Assembly (NCBI RefSeq): GCF_002160985.1
Contig: NZ_NFLQ01000013.1
Coordinates: 43,104 to 107,103, forward strand
DNA: 64,000 bases
DNA from: Lachnoclostridium sp. An118
GTDB lineage: Bacteria; Bacillota; Clostridia; Lachnospirales; Lachnospiraceae
Direction: 5' to 3'
Translations under genes and position numbers: made by a program
In this document: in pieces, positions 9,329-17,628 of the stretch
How positions within the stretch are numbered: position 1 is the first letter of the stretch
How the letters are laid out: each line of letters begins with the position of its first letter
The notes under the pieces: model-generated
What the model saw: only the letters and a program-made list of their open reading frames with translations
Database searches by the model: none
What the model was told of the DNA's origin: nothing

Positions 9329-9370
9329 AGATACGGCAGAGCTCGTCTTTCTGCCGTATCTTTATTTTTT
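9329..9370. terminator. Bidirectional terminator between UbiB-like gene and bioY
   Basis: Perfect 12-base stem AGATACGGCAGA/TCTGCCGTATCT (9329-9340 with 9350-9361), nine-base loop, and a T-rich run on the plus side (9361-9370). An A-run at 9318-9325 gives a T-run on the minus strand, so it can serve both converging genes. Confidence 0.9.
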
Positions 9371-9375
9371 GGAGT

Positions 9376-9975
9376 CTAACCGAGGATCCTATGCATGAGC
9401 GGGGAAATCCGCCGCGCTGTCAGAGATGCCAGGACGCAGAGAAGGAAATCACCGGAGGCTGTCAGGATAAAGCAGTTGAATATCACCACGCTCCATGGCA
9501 CCGGCGTGTCAAGCACATAGTTGCTGACAAAATAGTAGTACAGATTGCCGGACAGATACATGACGGTAAACCCTGCCATGGAGATGCCCAGATAGGCAAA
9601 AATATGCCTGGGATGAAAGCGCTCTGTCAGCCAGCCAACGACCGCTGCCGTGAACAGAAAGCCGAGCAGAAAGCCGAAGGTGGGCCGCAGCAGATAGGAG
9701 GGGCCTCCGCCCGAGGCGAAGATGGGCACGCCGCACAGCCCGATGAGAAGGTAGATCCCCACGCTGAGGCTCCCGTGCTTCCCGCCAAGGATAAATCCTG
9801 CCAGCAGGGCAAAGTAGAACTGGAGCGTGAAGTGCATGGGAAGGGGCTGCACCGGGATGGTGATCTGGATAAAGGCCCCGATAGCTACCAGAGCTGTAAA
9901 CAGGCCGCACAGAGTCAGAGTCTGTACTTTTCTGTCCGCCCTTGGGACGGAGCTTCCGTTATTGTAATTTGTCAA
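9376..9975 (-). CDS. bioY: Biotin transporter BioY (S component)
   Basis: Integral membrane biotin-binding subunit of an ECF transporter, 199 residues and about six helices. Typical BioY features are ALVAIGAFIQITIPVQPLPMH, the Gly-rich FASGGGPSYLLRPTFGFLLGF and the final FLLCVLASLTARRI. The start is TTG at 9975, supported by AGGAGG nine bases upstream and no nearer ATG. It has its own promoter (10003-10031). The energising EcfA/EcfT subunits are not in the window. Confidence 0.92.
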   Translation of the reverse strand: MTNYNNGSSVPRADRKVQTLTLCGLFTALVAIGAFIQITIPVQPLPMHFTLQFYFALLAGFILGGKHGSLSVGIYLLIGLCGVPIFASGGGPSYLLRPTFGFLLGFLFTAAVVGWLTERFHPRHIFAYLGISMAGFTVMYLSGNLYYYFVSNYVLDTPVPWSVVIFNCFILTASGDFLLCVLASLTARRISPLMHRILG

Positions 9976-10002
9976 CGATATACACCTCCTGCATGTTTTT
10001 TT

Positions 10003-10031
10003 ATTATAGGAGAGCTTCCTTTCGTTGTCAA
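10003..10031 (-). promoter_or_regulatory. SigA-type promoter of bioY
   Basis: On the minus strand a perfect TTGACA (10026-10031) and a perfect TATAAT (10003-10008) are separated by 17 bases. The -35 overlaps the T-run of the upstream gene's terminator. Confidence 0.85.
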
Positions 10032-10064
10032 GAAAAGCAGCGCTGCCAGAAGGCGGCGCTGCTT
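10024..10064 (-). terminator. Terminator of the PTS-EIIC-like gene
   Basis: Thirteen-base stem (10035-10047 with 10052-10064, one G-T pair) with an AGAA loop. On the minus strand it is followed by TTTTCTT, which runs directly into the bioY -35 box. Confidence 0.8.
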
Positions 10065-10069
10065 CGGTC

Positions 10070-11632
10070 TTATGACTTTTTCTTTTCCCGGAGATTGGCC
10101 AGAGACGTGATGAGGAAAGCCAGGCCCGCGGCGGCCAGCATACAGATCAGAAACTGGAGCCCGTGGCCCTCATTTGCCATGGCAGGCGCCACAACAGAGG
10201 GGACGTAGGCGGTCCCGCGGACATTGAAAAGGCCTACCAGGGCGCCGGAAGCGCAGGCGCTTATGAGGGCGCCGCCAAAGACGATGCGGCTGGAGAACAT
10301 GAAGGGGTAAGCGGCCTCCACAAAGGTGCCGAAGCATACATTTACGAGGAAGCCCGGGAGAGCCGCCGCAGCCTGCCCTTTATCCTTGGGGAAGAGCACG
10401 TTTGCCAGGGTGATGCCGGCTGACACCATGACGAGGCCTGTCATGTCGATGGCTCCCAGGAAGCTGAAGCCGGCCTCCTCCATCTCCAGGAGGACGATGG
10501 GCAGGATAGCCGCATGGTACACACCTCCGATGATGGCCGGCCAGATCAGAACGCCAGCCAGGGCTCCCGCCAGCACCGGATTGATGTCAATGGCGGCATT
10601 GATGGCGTCGCAGATGAGATTGCCAAGCCAGAGGGCCGCGGGCGATATGAGGTACATGCCGATGAGTCCGGCGGCCAGCCCGCCCAGTCCGCCGGCAGCG
10701 ATATTAGCCGTTGTCCCCGGAATGTTGTGGCGGAAACAGAAGATACTTATGTAGTAGGAGAAGACACCGGCCACGATACCTGCGATCAGTCCGCCGATGA
10801 TGCCGCCGTCCACAGCCAGCACGCCGGAGACGATACCGGCCACCACGCCCACTTCCTCCAGGCCCGACACCTGTCTGGCGGCTATGGCGCAGATGACCAC
10901 CGGGATGGAGGCCACCAGCGTGTCAAACACACCGGACAGGTCCGAAAGGACAGGGATGCGGCTGATGGCAAGGCAGAGAGCCATGGCAATGAAAGCCGGG
11001 AGGCTTGTCATCATGATGCCCCGGAAATTGATGCGCTTCCATATGTTGGTCTGGAGATTTTCAGCGGCCTGGGCTCCTGTCTTTCCGATGACGGGGCGGT
11101 AGCGGACGCCCCACTCCCTGGCAAAGGCGGTGGTGAAGGCCACGGCCCTTGTGCGGCTGGTGGTCCCTGTGGTGCCGGAGGCGGAGAGGACTCTTCCGCC
11201 CATGCTCTGCACCTTTGCCACGGAGCTGCCGCCGGTGCCGGCCAGGGGGAGCTCCGCTTCTATGGCGGCCTGGAATGTGAGGTGGTTGACCTTTTCAGGC
11301 TCCGCGCTGACGAACATGACGCCGTCAATCTGCCCTTCACGGACCATCTGTGCGATCCGGGCATCCACCTCCAGAGCCGCCTCGTTGATCTGGGAGAGGG
11401 TGCCCTCCTTTTCCAGATGCAGCTCTCCATCCTTCCAGGTGAACAGCCTTGCAGGGCTGTCCGGCCCTGCCGTGTCCAGACTGGAGGATGCCAGTATATA
11501 CTGCACGGCGGCCACCTGCATCTGGGCGGCCCCTGTCTGCAGAAGGATCTCCTTCATCATGCCATGGATGTCACTTCCGCCCTGCTTAAAGAGATTGCCT
11601 CCGCTGCTTCCTATAAATGCGATTTTTTTCAT
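10070..11632 (-). CDS. PTS_EIIC_2-like membrane protein with a novel N-terminal domain
   Basis: Protein of 520 residues. The N-terminal ~180 residues are soluble, start KKIAFIGSSGGNLFKQGG, and include the Gly/Ser-rich GTGGSSVAK and ASGTTGTTSRTRAV loops. I do not recognise this domain beyond a ligand- or nucleotide-binding look. The rest has eight to ten helices with IIGGVYHAAILPIVLLEMEE and GAIDMTGLVMVSAGITLAN, close to the PTS_EIIC_2 family. No EIIA or EIIB is adjacent. GAGGAGGAAA precedes the start. It is divergent from the NAD operon. Transport substrate unknown. Confidence 0.65.
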   Translation of the reverse strand: MKKIAFIGSSGGNLFKQGGSDIHGMMKEILLQTGAAQMQVAAVQYILASSSLDTAGPDSPARLFTWKDGELHLEKEGTLSQINEAALEVDARIAQMVREGQIDGVMFVSAEPEKVNHLTFQAAIEAELPLAGTGGSSVAKVQSMGGRVLSASGTTGTTSRTRAVAFTTAFAREWGVRYRPVIGKTGAQAAENLQTNIWKRINFRGIMMTSLPAFIAMALCLAISRIPVLSDLSGVFDTLVASIPVVICAIAARQVSGLEEVGVVAGIVSGVLAVDGGIIGGLIAGIVAGVFSYYISIFCFRHNIPGTTANIAAGGLGGLAAGLIGMYLISPAALWLGNLICDAINAAIDINPVLAGALAGVLIWPAIIGGVYHAAILPIVLLEMEEAGFSFLGAIDMTGLVMVSAGITLANVLFPKDKGQAAAALPGFLVNVCFGTFVEAAYPFMFSSRIVFGGALISACASGALVGLFNVRGTAYVPSVVAPAMANEGHGLQFLICMLAAAGLAFLITSLANLREKKKS

Positions 11633-11718
11633 GCACTTTCCTCCTCTACTACTTTATCAAGGTAAACTACTAACAACTTAAACAGTATACCATACAGAAG
11701 TGCGGAGCGCAAGATTTT

Positions 11719-11734
11719 ATGTGTCTTGTCACAT
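11719..11734 (+). promoter_or_regulatory. Probable NiaR operator at nadA promoter
   Basis: Dyad ATGTGTCTTGTCACAT, with five-base perfect arms ATGTG/CACAT and a further C-G pair inside. It overlaps the -35 box of the nadA promoter. The operon ends with niaR, whose family represses NAD genes by binding TGTC-type dyads, so autogenous control by nicotinate is the likely reading. Confidence 0.6.
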
Positions 11735-11754
11735 GTAAAGAATAGTGTTATACT
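11726..11754 (+). promoter_or_regulatory. Promoter of the nad operon
   Basis: TTGTCA (11726-11731), 17-base spacer, TATACT (11749-11754), 34 bases before the nadA start. The -35 lies inside the dyad described separately. Confidence 0.7.
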
Positions 11755-11787
11755 ATGTAAAGCTCATGCAAAAAAGGAGAAAGCAAT

Positions 11788-12714
11788 ATGGATATCAGAG
11801 ATGAGATCAACCAATTAAAAAAGGAAAAGGACGCAGTGATCCTGGCGCACTATTACGTGCGTCCGGAGGTGCAAGAGATTGCCGACTATACGGGGGACTC
11901 GTTTTATCTGAGCCGGACAGCGGAAAAGCTGACCAGCAAGGTGCTTGTCTTTGCCGGCGTGTCCTTTATGGGAGAGAGCGCCAAGCTCCTGAACCCGGAA
12001 AAGGTGGTGCTCATGCCGGATCTGTCAGCGGACTGCGCCATGGCCCATATGGCAGATGCGGGGACTATCCGCAAAATGCGGGATACATACGAAGACCTGG
12101 CGGTGGTGTGCTACATCAACTCCACGGCTGAGCTGAAAAGGCATTCTGATGTGTGCGTCACCTCCGCCAATGCGGTGAAGATCGTAAGAGAGCTCCCGAA
12201 CAAGAATATCTTCTTTATACCGGACAGGAACCTGGCCCGGTTCGTGGCCGCCAAGGTGCCGGAAAAGCATTTTGTGTTCAATGCCGGGTATTGCCCGGTC
12301 CATGAGGAGATGAAGCGGGAGGAGATAGAGCGGCTGAAGCTGCGGCATCCGGAGGCACCGGTGCTGGTACACCCGGAATGTCCCGCCGCCATCTGCGATA
12401 TGGCGGATTATGTGGGGAGCACCTCGGGGATCATCAGGTATGCCGGTGAGAGCTCCGCCAGGGAATTCATTATCTGCACGGAGAGCGGGGTGCGCTGCGA
12501 GTTGCAGAAACAGGACCCGGACAAAGTATTTTATTTCCCGGATACAGAGCCGGTCTGTAAAGATATGAAGCTGATCACACTCGAGAAGATAAGAGATGTG
12601 CTGAGAACAGGGGAAAATGCGCTGCAGGCAGAGGAAGGCTCTGCCAGCCGGGCCAGGGAGCCTCTGGAGAGAATGCTGGCCCTGGCGGCAAAACAGGAAA
12701 AAGGGGTGGAATAA
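11788..12714 (+). CDS. nadA: Quinolinate synthase A
   Basis: Iron-sulfur enzyme condensing iminoaspartate and dihydroxyacetone phosphate to quinolinate in NAD synthesis; 308 residues. The three cluster cysteines are at the canonical spacing: Cys83 (SADCAMA), Cys169 (NAGYCPVH) and Cys257 (VCKDMKLITLE). Substrate-loop motifs AHYYVRPEVQEIADYTGDS and GSTSGI are present. AAGGAG precedes the start, and nadB begins two bases after the stop. The gene is intact although its partner nadB is not. Confidence 0.96.
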   Translation: MDIRDEINQLKKEKDAVILAHYYVRPEVQEIADYTGDSFYLSRTAEKLTSKVLVFAGVSFMGESAKLLNPEKVVLMPDLSADCAMAHMADAGTIRKMRDTYEDLAVVCYINSTAELKRHSDVCVTSANAVKIVRELPNKNIFFIPDRNLARFVAAKVPEKHFVFNAGYCPVHEEMKREEIERLKLRHPEAPVLVHPECPAAICDMADYVGSTSGIIRYAGESSAREFIICTESGVRCELQKQDPDKVFYFPDTEPVCKDMKLITLEKIRDVLRTGENALQAEEGSASRAREPLERMLALAAKQEKGVE

Positions 12715-12715
12715 A

Positions 12716-13655
12716 ATGAAGATAAATGCAGACGCAGTCATCGTGGGGACCGGCGTGGCGGGCCTTTTTGCCGCCCTGAGCCTTCCCCGGGAGCTGGAGG
12801 TTGTCATGATCACAAAGGCGGACCTGGAGAGCAGTGATTCCTTTCTGGCACAGGGCGGGATCTGTGTGCTCCGTGACGAGGAGGACTATGACAGCTATTT
12901 TGAGGATACGATGCGTGCCGGTCACTACGAGAACCGCAGGGAGTCTGTGGACATCATGATACGCGGCTCCCGCCAGGTCATCAGGAGGCTGGTAGGGTAC
13001 GGAGTGGAATTCGAGAGAGATGGGAAGGTGCGCGGGTGTCCTGGCAAGGCGGGGAGAGGAAAGGATCGCCATACGGGCGCCATTTACCATCCTGGCAAGC
13101 GGAGGCATCGGCGGGAGATACCGGCACTCCACCAATTTTCCCCACCTGACAGGAGACGCCATTGACATTGCAAAAAAGCATGGCATCCGGCTGGAGCATC
13201 TGGATTACGTGCAGATCCATCCCACCACGCTCTACTCCAGGAAACCGGGGCGACGGTTCCTCATCTCCGAGTCCGTGAGGGGAGAGGGAGCCCTGCTGCT
13301 GGACCGGCACGGAGAGAGATTTGTGGATGAGCTGCTTCCCAGGGATGTGGTGACAAAGGCGATCCTGGAGCAGATGGAAAAGGACGGGACGGACCACGTA
13401 TGGCTGTCGATGGAGCCCATTCCGAGAGAGAAGATACTCAGCCATTTCCCCCATATCTGCCAGCGCTGCCTGGAGGGAGGGTATGATGTGACAAGGGAGT
13501 GGATCCCCGTGGTGCCGGCGCAGCACTATTTTATGGGCGGCATCTGGGTGGACAGCGAGAGCAGGACCTCCATGCCGGGACTCTACGCGGCGGAGGATAT
13601 TGCCCGCAGAACAGTCCAGGATACTCTGGACATGGCAGCGGAAAAAATAGTATAA
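12716..13655 (+). pseudogene. nadB: L-aspartate oxidase, broken by two internal deletions
   Basis: NadB normally oxidises aspartate to iminoaspartate for NadA. The FAD-binding start (AVIVGTGVAGLFAAL) and SDSFLAQGGICV are intact up to GVEFERDG. At about 13020-13035 the frame changes and the text resumes at CAGVLARRGEER, so roughly 50 codons are missing. The second frame runs through ASGGIGG, QIHPTTLY and SESVRGEGA to MPGLYAA, then jumps to EDIARRT. This drops the invariant GETSCxGVHGANRLASNSLLE region. About 313 codons remain where some 430 are expected. Neither half can be functional. The second junction reads GCGGCGGAG, consistent with deletion between short repeats. Confidence 0.85.
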
Positions 13656-13680
13656 TAAAAAACAGCAAGGAGAAAATGAG

Positions 13681-14532
13681 ATGAACAGGATTACAATGAC
13701 TCTGCAGGTGGACCACCTGCTCCTGGAGGCGCTGAGAGAGGATATCTCCAGCGAGGATGTGACCACCAACGCGGTGATGAAGGAAGCCGTGCCCGGTGAG
13801 GTGGAGCTGATCGCCAAGCAGGACGGCGTGGTCGCGGGACTGGATGTGTTTGAGAGAGTATTCAAGCTTCTGGATGAGGATACAGAGGCAGTTTTTTTCT
13901 GCCAGGACGGCGGGAAGGTGACAAAGGGACAGCTCATGGGCAAGGTGACGGGAGATATCCGCGTGCTCCTGTCAGGGGAGAGAGTGGCCCTGAACTATTT
14001 GCAGAGGATGAGCGGCATTGCCACCTACACCCGCTCCGTGGCGGAGCTTCTTGAGGGGACCGGTATCCGGCTCCTGGATACGAGAAAGACCACGCCCAAT
14101 ATGAGGATATTTGAGAAGTACGCGGTCCGCGTGGGGGGCGGGTACAACCACCGTTACAATCTGTCTGACGGAGTACTCCTAAAGGACAATCATATCGGTG
14201 CCGCCGGCGGCGTCAGGGAGGCGGTCCGCATGGCCAGGGAGTACGCTCCCTTTGTCCGCAGGATCGAGGTGGAGACAGAAAATCTGGAGATGGTGAAGGA
14301 GGCTGTGGAGGCAGGCGCCGATATCATCATGCTGGATAATATGTCACCGGAGGAGATGAGGGAGGCGGTCCGGCTCATAGACGGCAGAGCTGAGACCGAG
14401 TGCTCGGGGAATGTGACAAAGGAGAACATTGCCAGCCTTGTGTCTGCGGGAGTGGATTATATTTCCAGCGGGGCCCTCACCCACTCGGCTCCGATACTGG
14501 ACATTTCCATGAAAAATCTCCACGCCTTGTAG
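13681..14532 (+). CDS. nadC: Nicotinate-nucleotide pyrophosphorylase (carboxylating)
   Basis: Quinolinate phosphoribosyltransferase, 283 residues, making nicotinate mononucleotide from quinolinate and PRPP. Typical motifs are LNYLQRMSGIAT, DTRKTTPNMR with the substrate-binding Arg/Lys, GGGYNHRYNLSDGVLLKDNH and the barrel end SAGVDYISSGALTHS. AAGGAGA stands upstream of the ATG at 13681; the ATG at 13676 stops at once. The gene is intact. Confidence 0.96.
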   Translation: MNRITMTLQVDHLLLEALREDISSEDVTTNAVMKEAVPGEVELIAKQDGVVAGLDVFERVFKLLDEDTEAVFFCQDGGKVTKGQLMGKVTGDIRVLLSGERVALNYLQRMSGIATYTRSVAELLEGTGIRLLDTRKTTPNMRIFEKYAVRVGGGYNHRYNLSDGVLLKDNHIGAAGGVREAVRMAREYAPFVRRIEVETENLEMVKEAVEAGADIIMLDNMSPEEMREAVRLIDGRAETECSGNVTKENIASLVSAGVDYISSGALTHSAPILDISMKNLHAL

Positions 14533-14571
14533 GAGGCGGGAGAAAACGAGAAGCAAAGGAGGCCAGAGGGA

Positions 14572-15132
14572 ATGACTGGTTCTGATAGAAGAGAAGATAT
14601 CGTCCGGCGGATACAGGAGAGCGGCCGGCCTGTCCCTGCAAAGGAGCTGGCCGCTCTCTACCATGTGAGCCGGCAGGTCATCGTGCAGGATATCGCGCTG
14701 ATCCGCGCCGCGGGCTATGAGATCATATCCACCAACAGAGGATATATACTCGGTACGTCGCCCTTTGTCAGCCGGGTGATGAAGGTGCAGCACACGGACT
14801 CCCAGCTGGAGGAGGAGCTGTGCGCTGTCGTGGACCTGGGGGGGACAGTGGAGAACGTCATGGTCAATCACAGGGTGTACGGGCATCTTGAGGCGGATCT
14901 GCACATTACCTCCAGGAGGAGAGTGACGGAGTTTATCAATGGGATCAGAAGCGGTAAATCCAGTCCTCTGAAAAATATCACCGCAGGCTATCACTACCAC
15001 AGGATCACAGCGGACAGCGAGGAGACTCTGGACATGATCGAGGACGATTTAAGAAAAAGGGGGTTCCTTGTGGAGCCGAAGGAGGATGGAGGAGAGGAGC
15101 ATGACAAGGCTGAGTACACTGTGCTACATTGA
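14572..15132 (+). CDS. niaR: NiaR-type NAD biosynthesis repressor (HTH_11 plus 3H domain)
   Basis: Transcription factor of 186 residues. The N-terminal winged helix (about 5-58; RQVIVQDIALIRAAGYEI as recognition region) is followed by a 3H domain (about 75-175) with conserved histidines in HTDSQLEEEL, VNHRVYGHLEADLH and the later GYHYHRI region. This is the layout of NiaR/YrxA, which represses NAD genes with nicotinate. It sits at the end of the nad operon and probably binds the dyad at 11719-11734. Its 3' end overlaps the Nudix gene by 32 bases. Confidence 0.9.
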   Translation: MTGSDRREDIVRRIQESGRPVPAKELAALYHVSRQVIVQDIALIRAAGYEIISTNRGYILGTSPFVSRVMKVQHTDSQLEEELCAVVDLGGTVENVMVNHRVYGHLEADLHITSRRRVTEFINGIRSGKSSPLKNITAGYHYHRITADSEETLDMIEDDLRKRGFLVEPKEDGGEEHDKAEYTVLH

Positions 15133-15616
15133 ACAGGACGGAAAATACCTGATGCTCCACCGGACCGTGAAGAAGGCAGATGTCAACAAAGACAAGTGGA
15201 TCGGCGTGGGCGGACACTTTGAGAAGAATGAAAGTCCGGAGGAGTGCCTCCTGCGGGAGGTGTGGGAGGAGACGGGATACACCCTCACCTCCTGGCAGTA
15301 TCGGGGGATCGTTACCTTCATCTACGGGGAGGATACCACAGAGTATATGTCCCTCTACACGGCGGACGGGTTTACGGGTGAGCCTCATCCCTGCGATGAG
15401 GGACAGCTGGAGTGGGTGGACAAGGAGGAGGTTCTCCGGCTCAATATCTGGGAGGGGGACAAGATTTTTTTCCGCCTCCTGAATGAGGGCCGTCCCTTCT
15501 TCTCTCTGAAGCTGGTCTACGACAGGGCGGACACACTCCTTGAGGCCGCCCTGGACGGAAGGCCTCTGGAGCTCTTCGATATTTTAAATGAGGACGGCAC
15601 AAGGCGGGGCTTGTGA
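15101..15616 (+). CDS. Nudix hydrolase, MutT/8-oxo-dGTPase-like
   Basis: A 171-residue Nudix protein. The box GGHFEKNESPEECLLREVWEETGY matches GX5EX7REUXEEXGU. The N-terminus (TLCYIEQDGKYLMLHR) and WIGVGG resemble the 8-oxo-dGTP diphosphatase subgroup. ATG at 15101 is chosen because GGAGGAGAGGAG is directly upstream; the longer frame to 15068 has no site. It overlaps niaR by 32 bases. Given the operon, NAD-related or dinucleotide substrates are also possible. Confidence 0.85.
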   Translation: MTRLSTLCYIEQDGKYLMLHRTVKKADVNKDKWIGVGGHFEKNESPEECLLREVWEETGYTLTSWQYRGIVTFIYGEDTTEYMSLYTADGFTGEPHPCDEGQLEWVDKEEVLRLNIWEGDKIFFRLLNEGRPFFSLKLVYDRADTLLEAALDGRPLELFDILNEDGTRRGL

Positions 15617-15743
15617 GGGAGAGGGGCGTTGCCCGCCTGGAGGAAAGCCTTCACTCTCCAGGAGTCGGAGGAGGAGGCTGGATGAACTGAAAATGGTGGG
15701 AGATTTCCTGTTTGACAAAAAAGAGAAGGAGCAAGGGTAAAAG

Positions 15744-16652
15744 ATGGGAATGGAAGATATTAAGATAAAGCTGGAAAATGAAGTGCTGGAGGCCCAGGTC
15801 AGCCTCCACGGGGCGGAGCTGAAATCGCTGAAGCAGAAGGCGAAGGGGACTGAATACATGTGGCGTGCAGACCCTGCCTACTGGGGAAGGACATCCCCGG
15901 TCCTCTTCCCCTTTGTGGGAGGCGTGCGAGACAAAAAATACAGGATTGGAGACGCGGAATATCCTATGGGACAGCACGGCTTTGCCCGGGATAAGGACTT
16001 CGCCCTCGTCAGTGTGACGAAGCAGGACGCCTGGTTTGCCCTGGAGGACGACGAGGAGACAAGGAGAGTGTACCCCTTCCCCTTCCGCCTGGAGATCGGC
16101 TACCGCCTGGAGGGCAGGGAGCTCCTGGTGATGTGGAGGGTGACCAATACCGGCACCAGCGATATGTATTTTGCCATCGGCGCTCACCCGGCTTTCTGCT
16201 GCCCTGTGAGAGAGTGGGAGAAGCAGACCGACTACAGCATCTGTATCCGGGACAGGAAAGGGGAGAAGCTTCCCTCCTTTGTGAACCGGGTGTTTGGTCA
16301 GGGGGGACTCGCCACGGACCAGGAGGTCACCTTTGAGCTGCAGGACGGCTGTCTTCCCGTCAGCGAGCATCTCTTTGACGGGGATGCCCTCATCCTGGAA
16401 AGCGGGCAGGCCGGCAGCGTCTCTTTGGCGGACCCGAAGGGAAGAGAGTACCTGCGGGTGTCCTTTGACGCCCCCCTCGTGGGGATATGGTCCCCACCGA
16501 AGAAGCAGGCCCCCTTTGTCTGCATCGAGCCATGGTACGGGCGCTGCGACAGAGAGGGCTTTGACGGGGAGCTGAAGGACAGGGAGTGGGAGAACAGCCT
16601 GGAGCCGGGAAAGGCCTTTGAGGCGTCCTACCGTATCCAGATACTCAGGTAG
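15744..16652 (+). CDS. Aldose 1-epimerase family protein (LacX-like)
   Basis: Cytoplasmic beta-sandwich protein of 302 residues related to galactose mutarotase. Family positions include SLHGAELKSLKQK, the Arg/Pro region YWGRTSPVLFPFVGG, the catalytic-type His in MGQHGFAR, the second His in GAHPAFCCP and the C-terminal CIEPWYGRCD with Glu. The pattern is that of the LacX/YihR branch, whose sugar substrate is usually unknown. AAGGAG occurs upstream. The 127 bases before it hold no gene. Confidence 0.85.
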   Translation: MGMEDIKIKLENEVLEAQVSLHGAELKSLKQKAKGTEYMWRADPAYWGRTSPVLFPFVGGVRDKKYRIGDAEYPMGQHGFARDKDFALVSVTKQDAWFALEDDEETRRVYPFPFRLEIGYRLEGRELLVMWRVTNTGTSDMYFAIGAHPAFCCPVREWEKQTDYSICIRDRKGEKLPSFVNRVFGQGGLATDQEVTFELQDGCLPVSEHLFDGDALILESGQAGSVSLADPKGREYLRVSFDAPLVGIWSPPKKQAPFVCIEPWYGRCDREGFDGELKDREWENSLEPGKAFEASYRIQILR

Positions 16653-16680
16653 CGCCCCTGCCGGGATTTTGCATACAGTA

Positions 16681-16706
16681 AGGCCCTGCGGACTGCAGGG
16701 CCTTTT
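16681..16706 (+). terminator. Terminator after the epimerase gene
   Basis: Nine-base stem AGGCCCTGC/GCAGGGCCT (16681-16689 with 16695-16703), loop GGACT, then TTTT. It lies just before the end of the converging anti-sigma gene. Confidence 0.75.
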
Positions 16707-16711
16707 CGACA

Positions 16712-17605
16712 CTATTTTTCTCCGTTCAGAGAGAGGAAGTAAAAGAAGGAATGGTCTATGACTTCTGTCCCGCCTTCCAGGCTCCCCGGCGTATCTGCAT
16801 AAGCTATGGCGGCCTGCTCCTCCACCTGTGTCTGGATATCTGCCGGCGCCGTGGCGATAGCATCTCCCTCTTCATAGAGGGGGAGTATCTTTCCCCCCTT
16901 TCCTACAAAGTAGGCACCGCCGGAGGAAATCGTGACCGGATTCAGCTCTTCTGCGGGGTCGCCCCGGTAGACGGAGGGCTCCGCTGGCAGCACAAAGCAG
17001 AGGGTGGAGACCGTGTCTGCCTGGTGGAAATCGGACCAGTACTTTTTCAGGGAGAGCCCGTTGCTGTCCCCCCAGGAGGAAAAGTCCAGGGCAGGCCCGT
17101 CCCCCTGGTCAGTGAGGATATAGGTGCTCTCAAAGGATGAGATGTAGGAGTGGACGGAAAAGGTAACGCAGACAGAGCCATCCTCCAGCTGGTATGCGTC
17201 ATGGACCTCGATATCCTCCACGGGAATCCTCCTGTCCAGGAAGGGCACAGCTTCCAGCACCTTTTCCCTGGCAGCGTCGATGAGAGGTGACTGGGAGGAG
17301 GAGAAGACGGAGTAGATGCTGTAGGGGATGAGCAGGAGCAGGACGGCCGCGCTTGCAAACAGGATCGGCCGGTAGATAAGCCTTTGGCCGGCCTTTTTAA
17401 AAAAGCTCCAGTCCTCCGCGATCTGGGGGGAGCCCTCTTCGCCGGAAGAGATTTCGGGGAGCTCCCCGCTCATCTGTTCATAGTATTCCCGGCAGCCCTC
17501 GCAGCCGGAGAGGTGGTCCTCCACCATGTCTTTGGTGGCGTCACTGCATACGCTGTCCTTGTACAGCGGGAGCAGGTCCCGTATGATATCGCAGGAAATT
17601 TTCAT
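16712..17605 (-). CDS. Zinc-finger anti-sigma factor (ZAS type)
   Basis: Membrane-anchored anti-sigma factor. The cytoplasmic N-terminus holds the HxxxCxxC signature (DHLSGCEGC), followed by a single membrane helix (ILFASAAVLLLLIPYSIYSVF, about 82-102) and a ~195-residue outer domain. It should hold the adjacent ECF sigma factor until an envelope signal arrives. The start MKISCDII (17605) follows AAAGGA; a GTG three codons earlier is less likely. It begins 24 bases after the sigma gene stop. Confidence 0.85.
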   Translation of the reverse strand: MKISCDIIRDLLPLYKDSVCSDATKDMVEDHLSGCEGCREYYEQMSGELPEISSGEEGSPQIAEDWSFFKKAGQRLIYRPILFASAAVLLLLIPYSIYSVFSSSQSPLIDAAREKVLEAVPFLDRRIPVEDIEVHDAYQLEDGSVCVTFSVHSYISSFESTYILTDQGDGPALDFSSWGDSNGLSLKKYWSDFHQADTVSTLCFVLPAEPSVYRGDPAEELNPVTISSGGAYFVGKGGKILPLYEEGDAIATAPADIQTQVEEQAAIAYADTPGSLEGGTEVIDHSFFYFLSLNGEK

Positions 17606-17628
17606 AATATACACATCCTTTCAGTCGT

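Noticed and set aside
13020..13035. Programmed frameshift joining the two nadB frames
   Set aside because: A whole segment of ~50 codons is absent at the junction, and a second in-frame deletion removes invariant residues.
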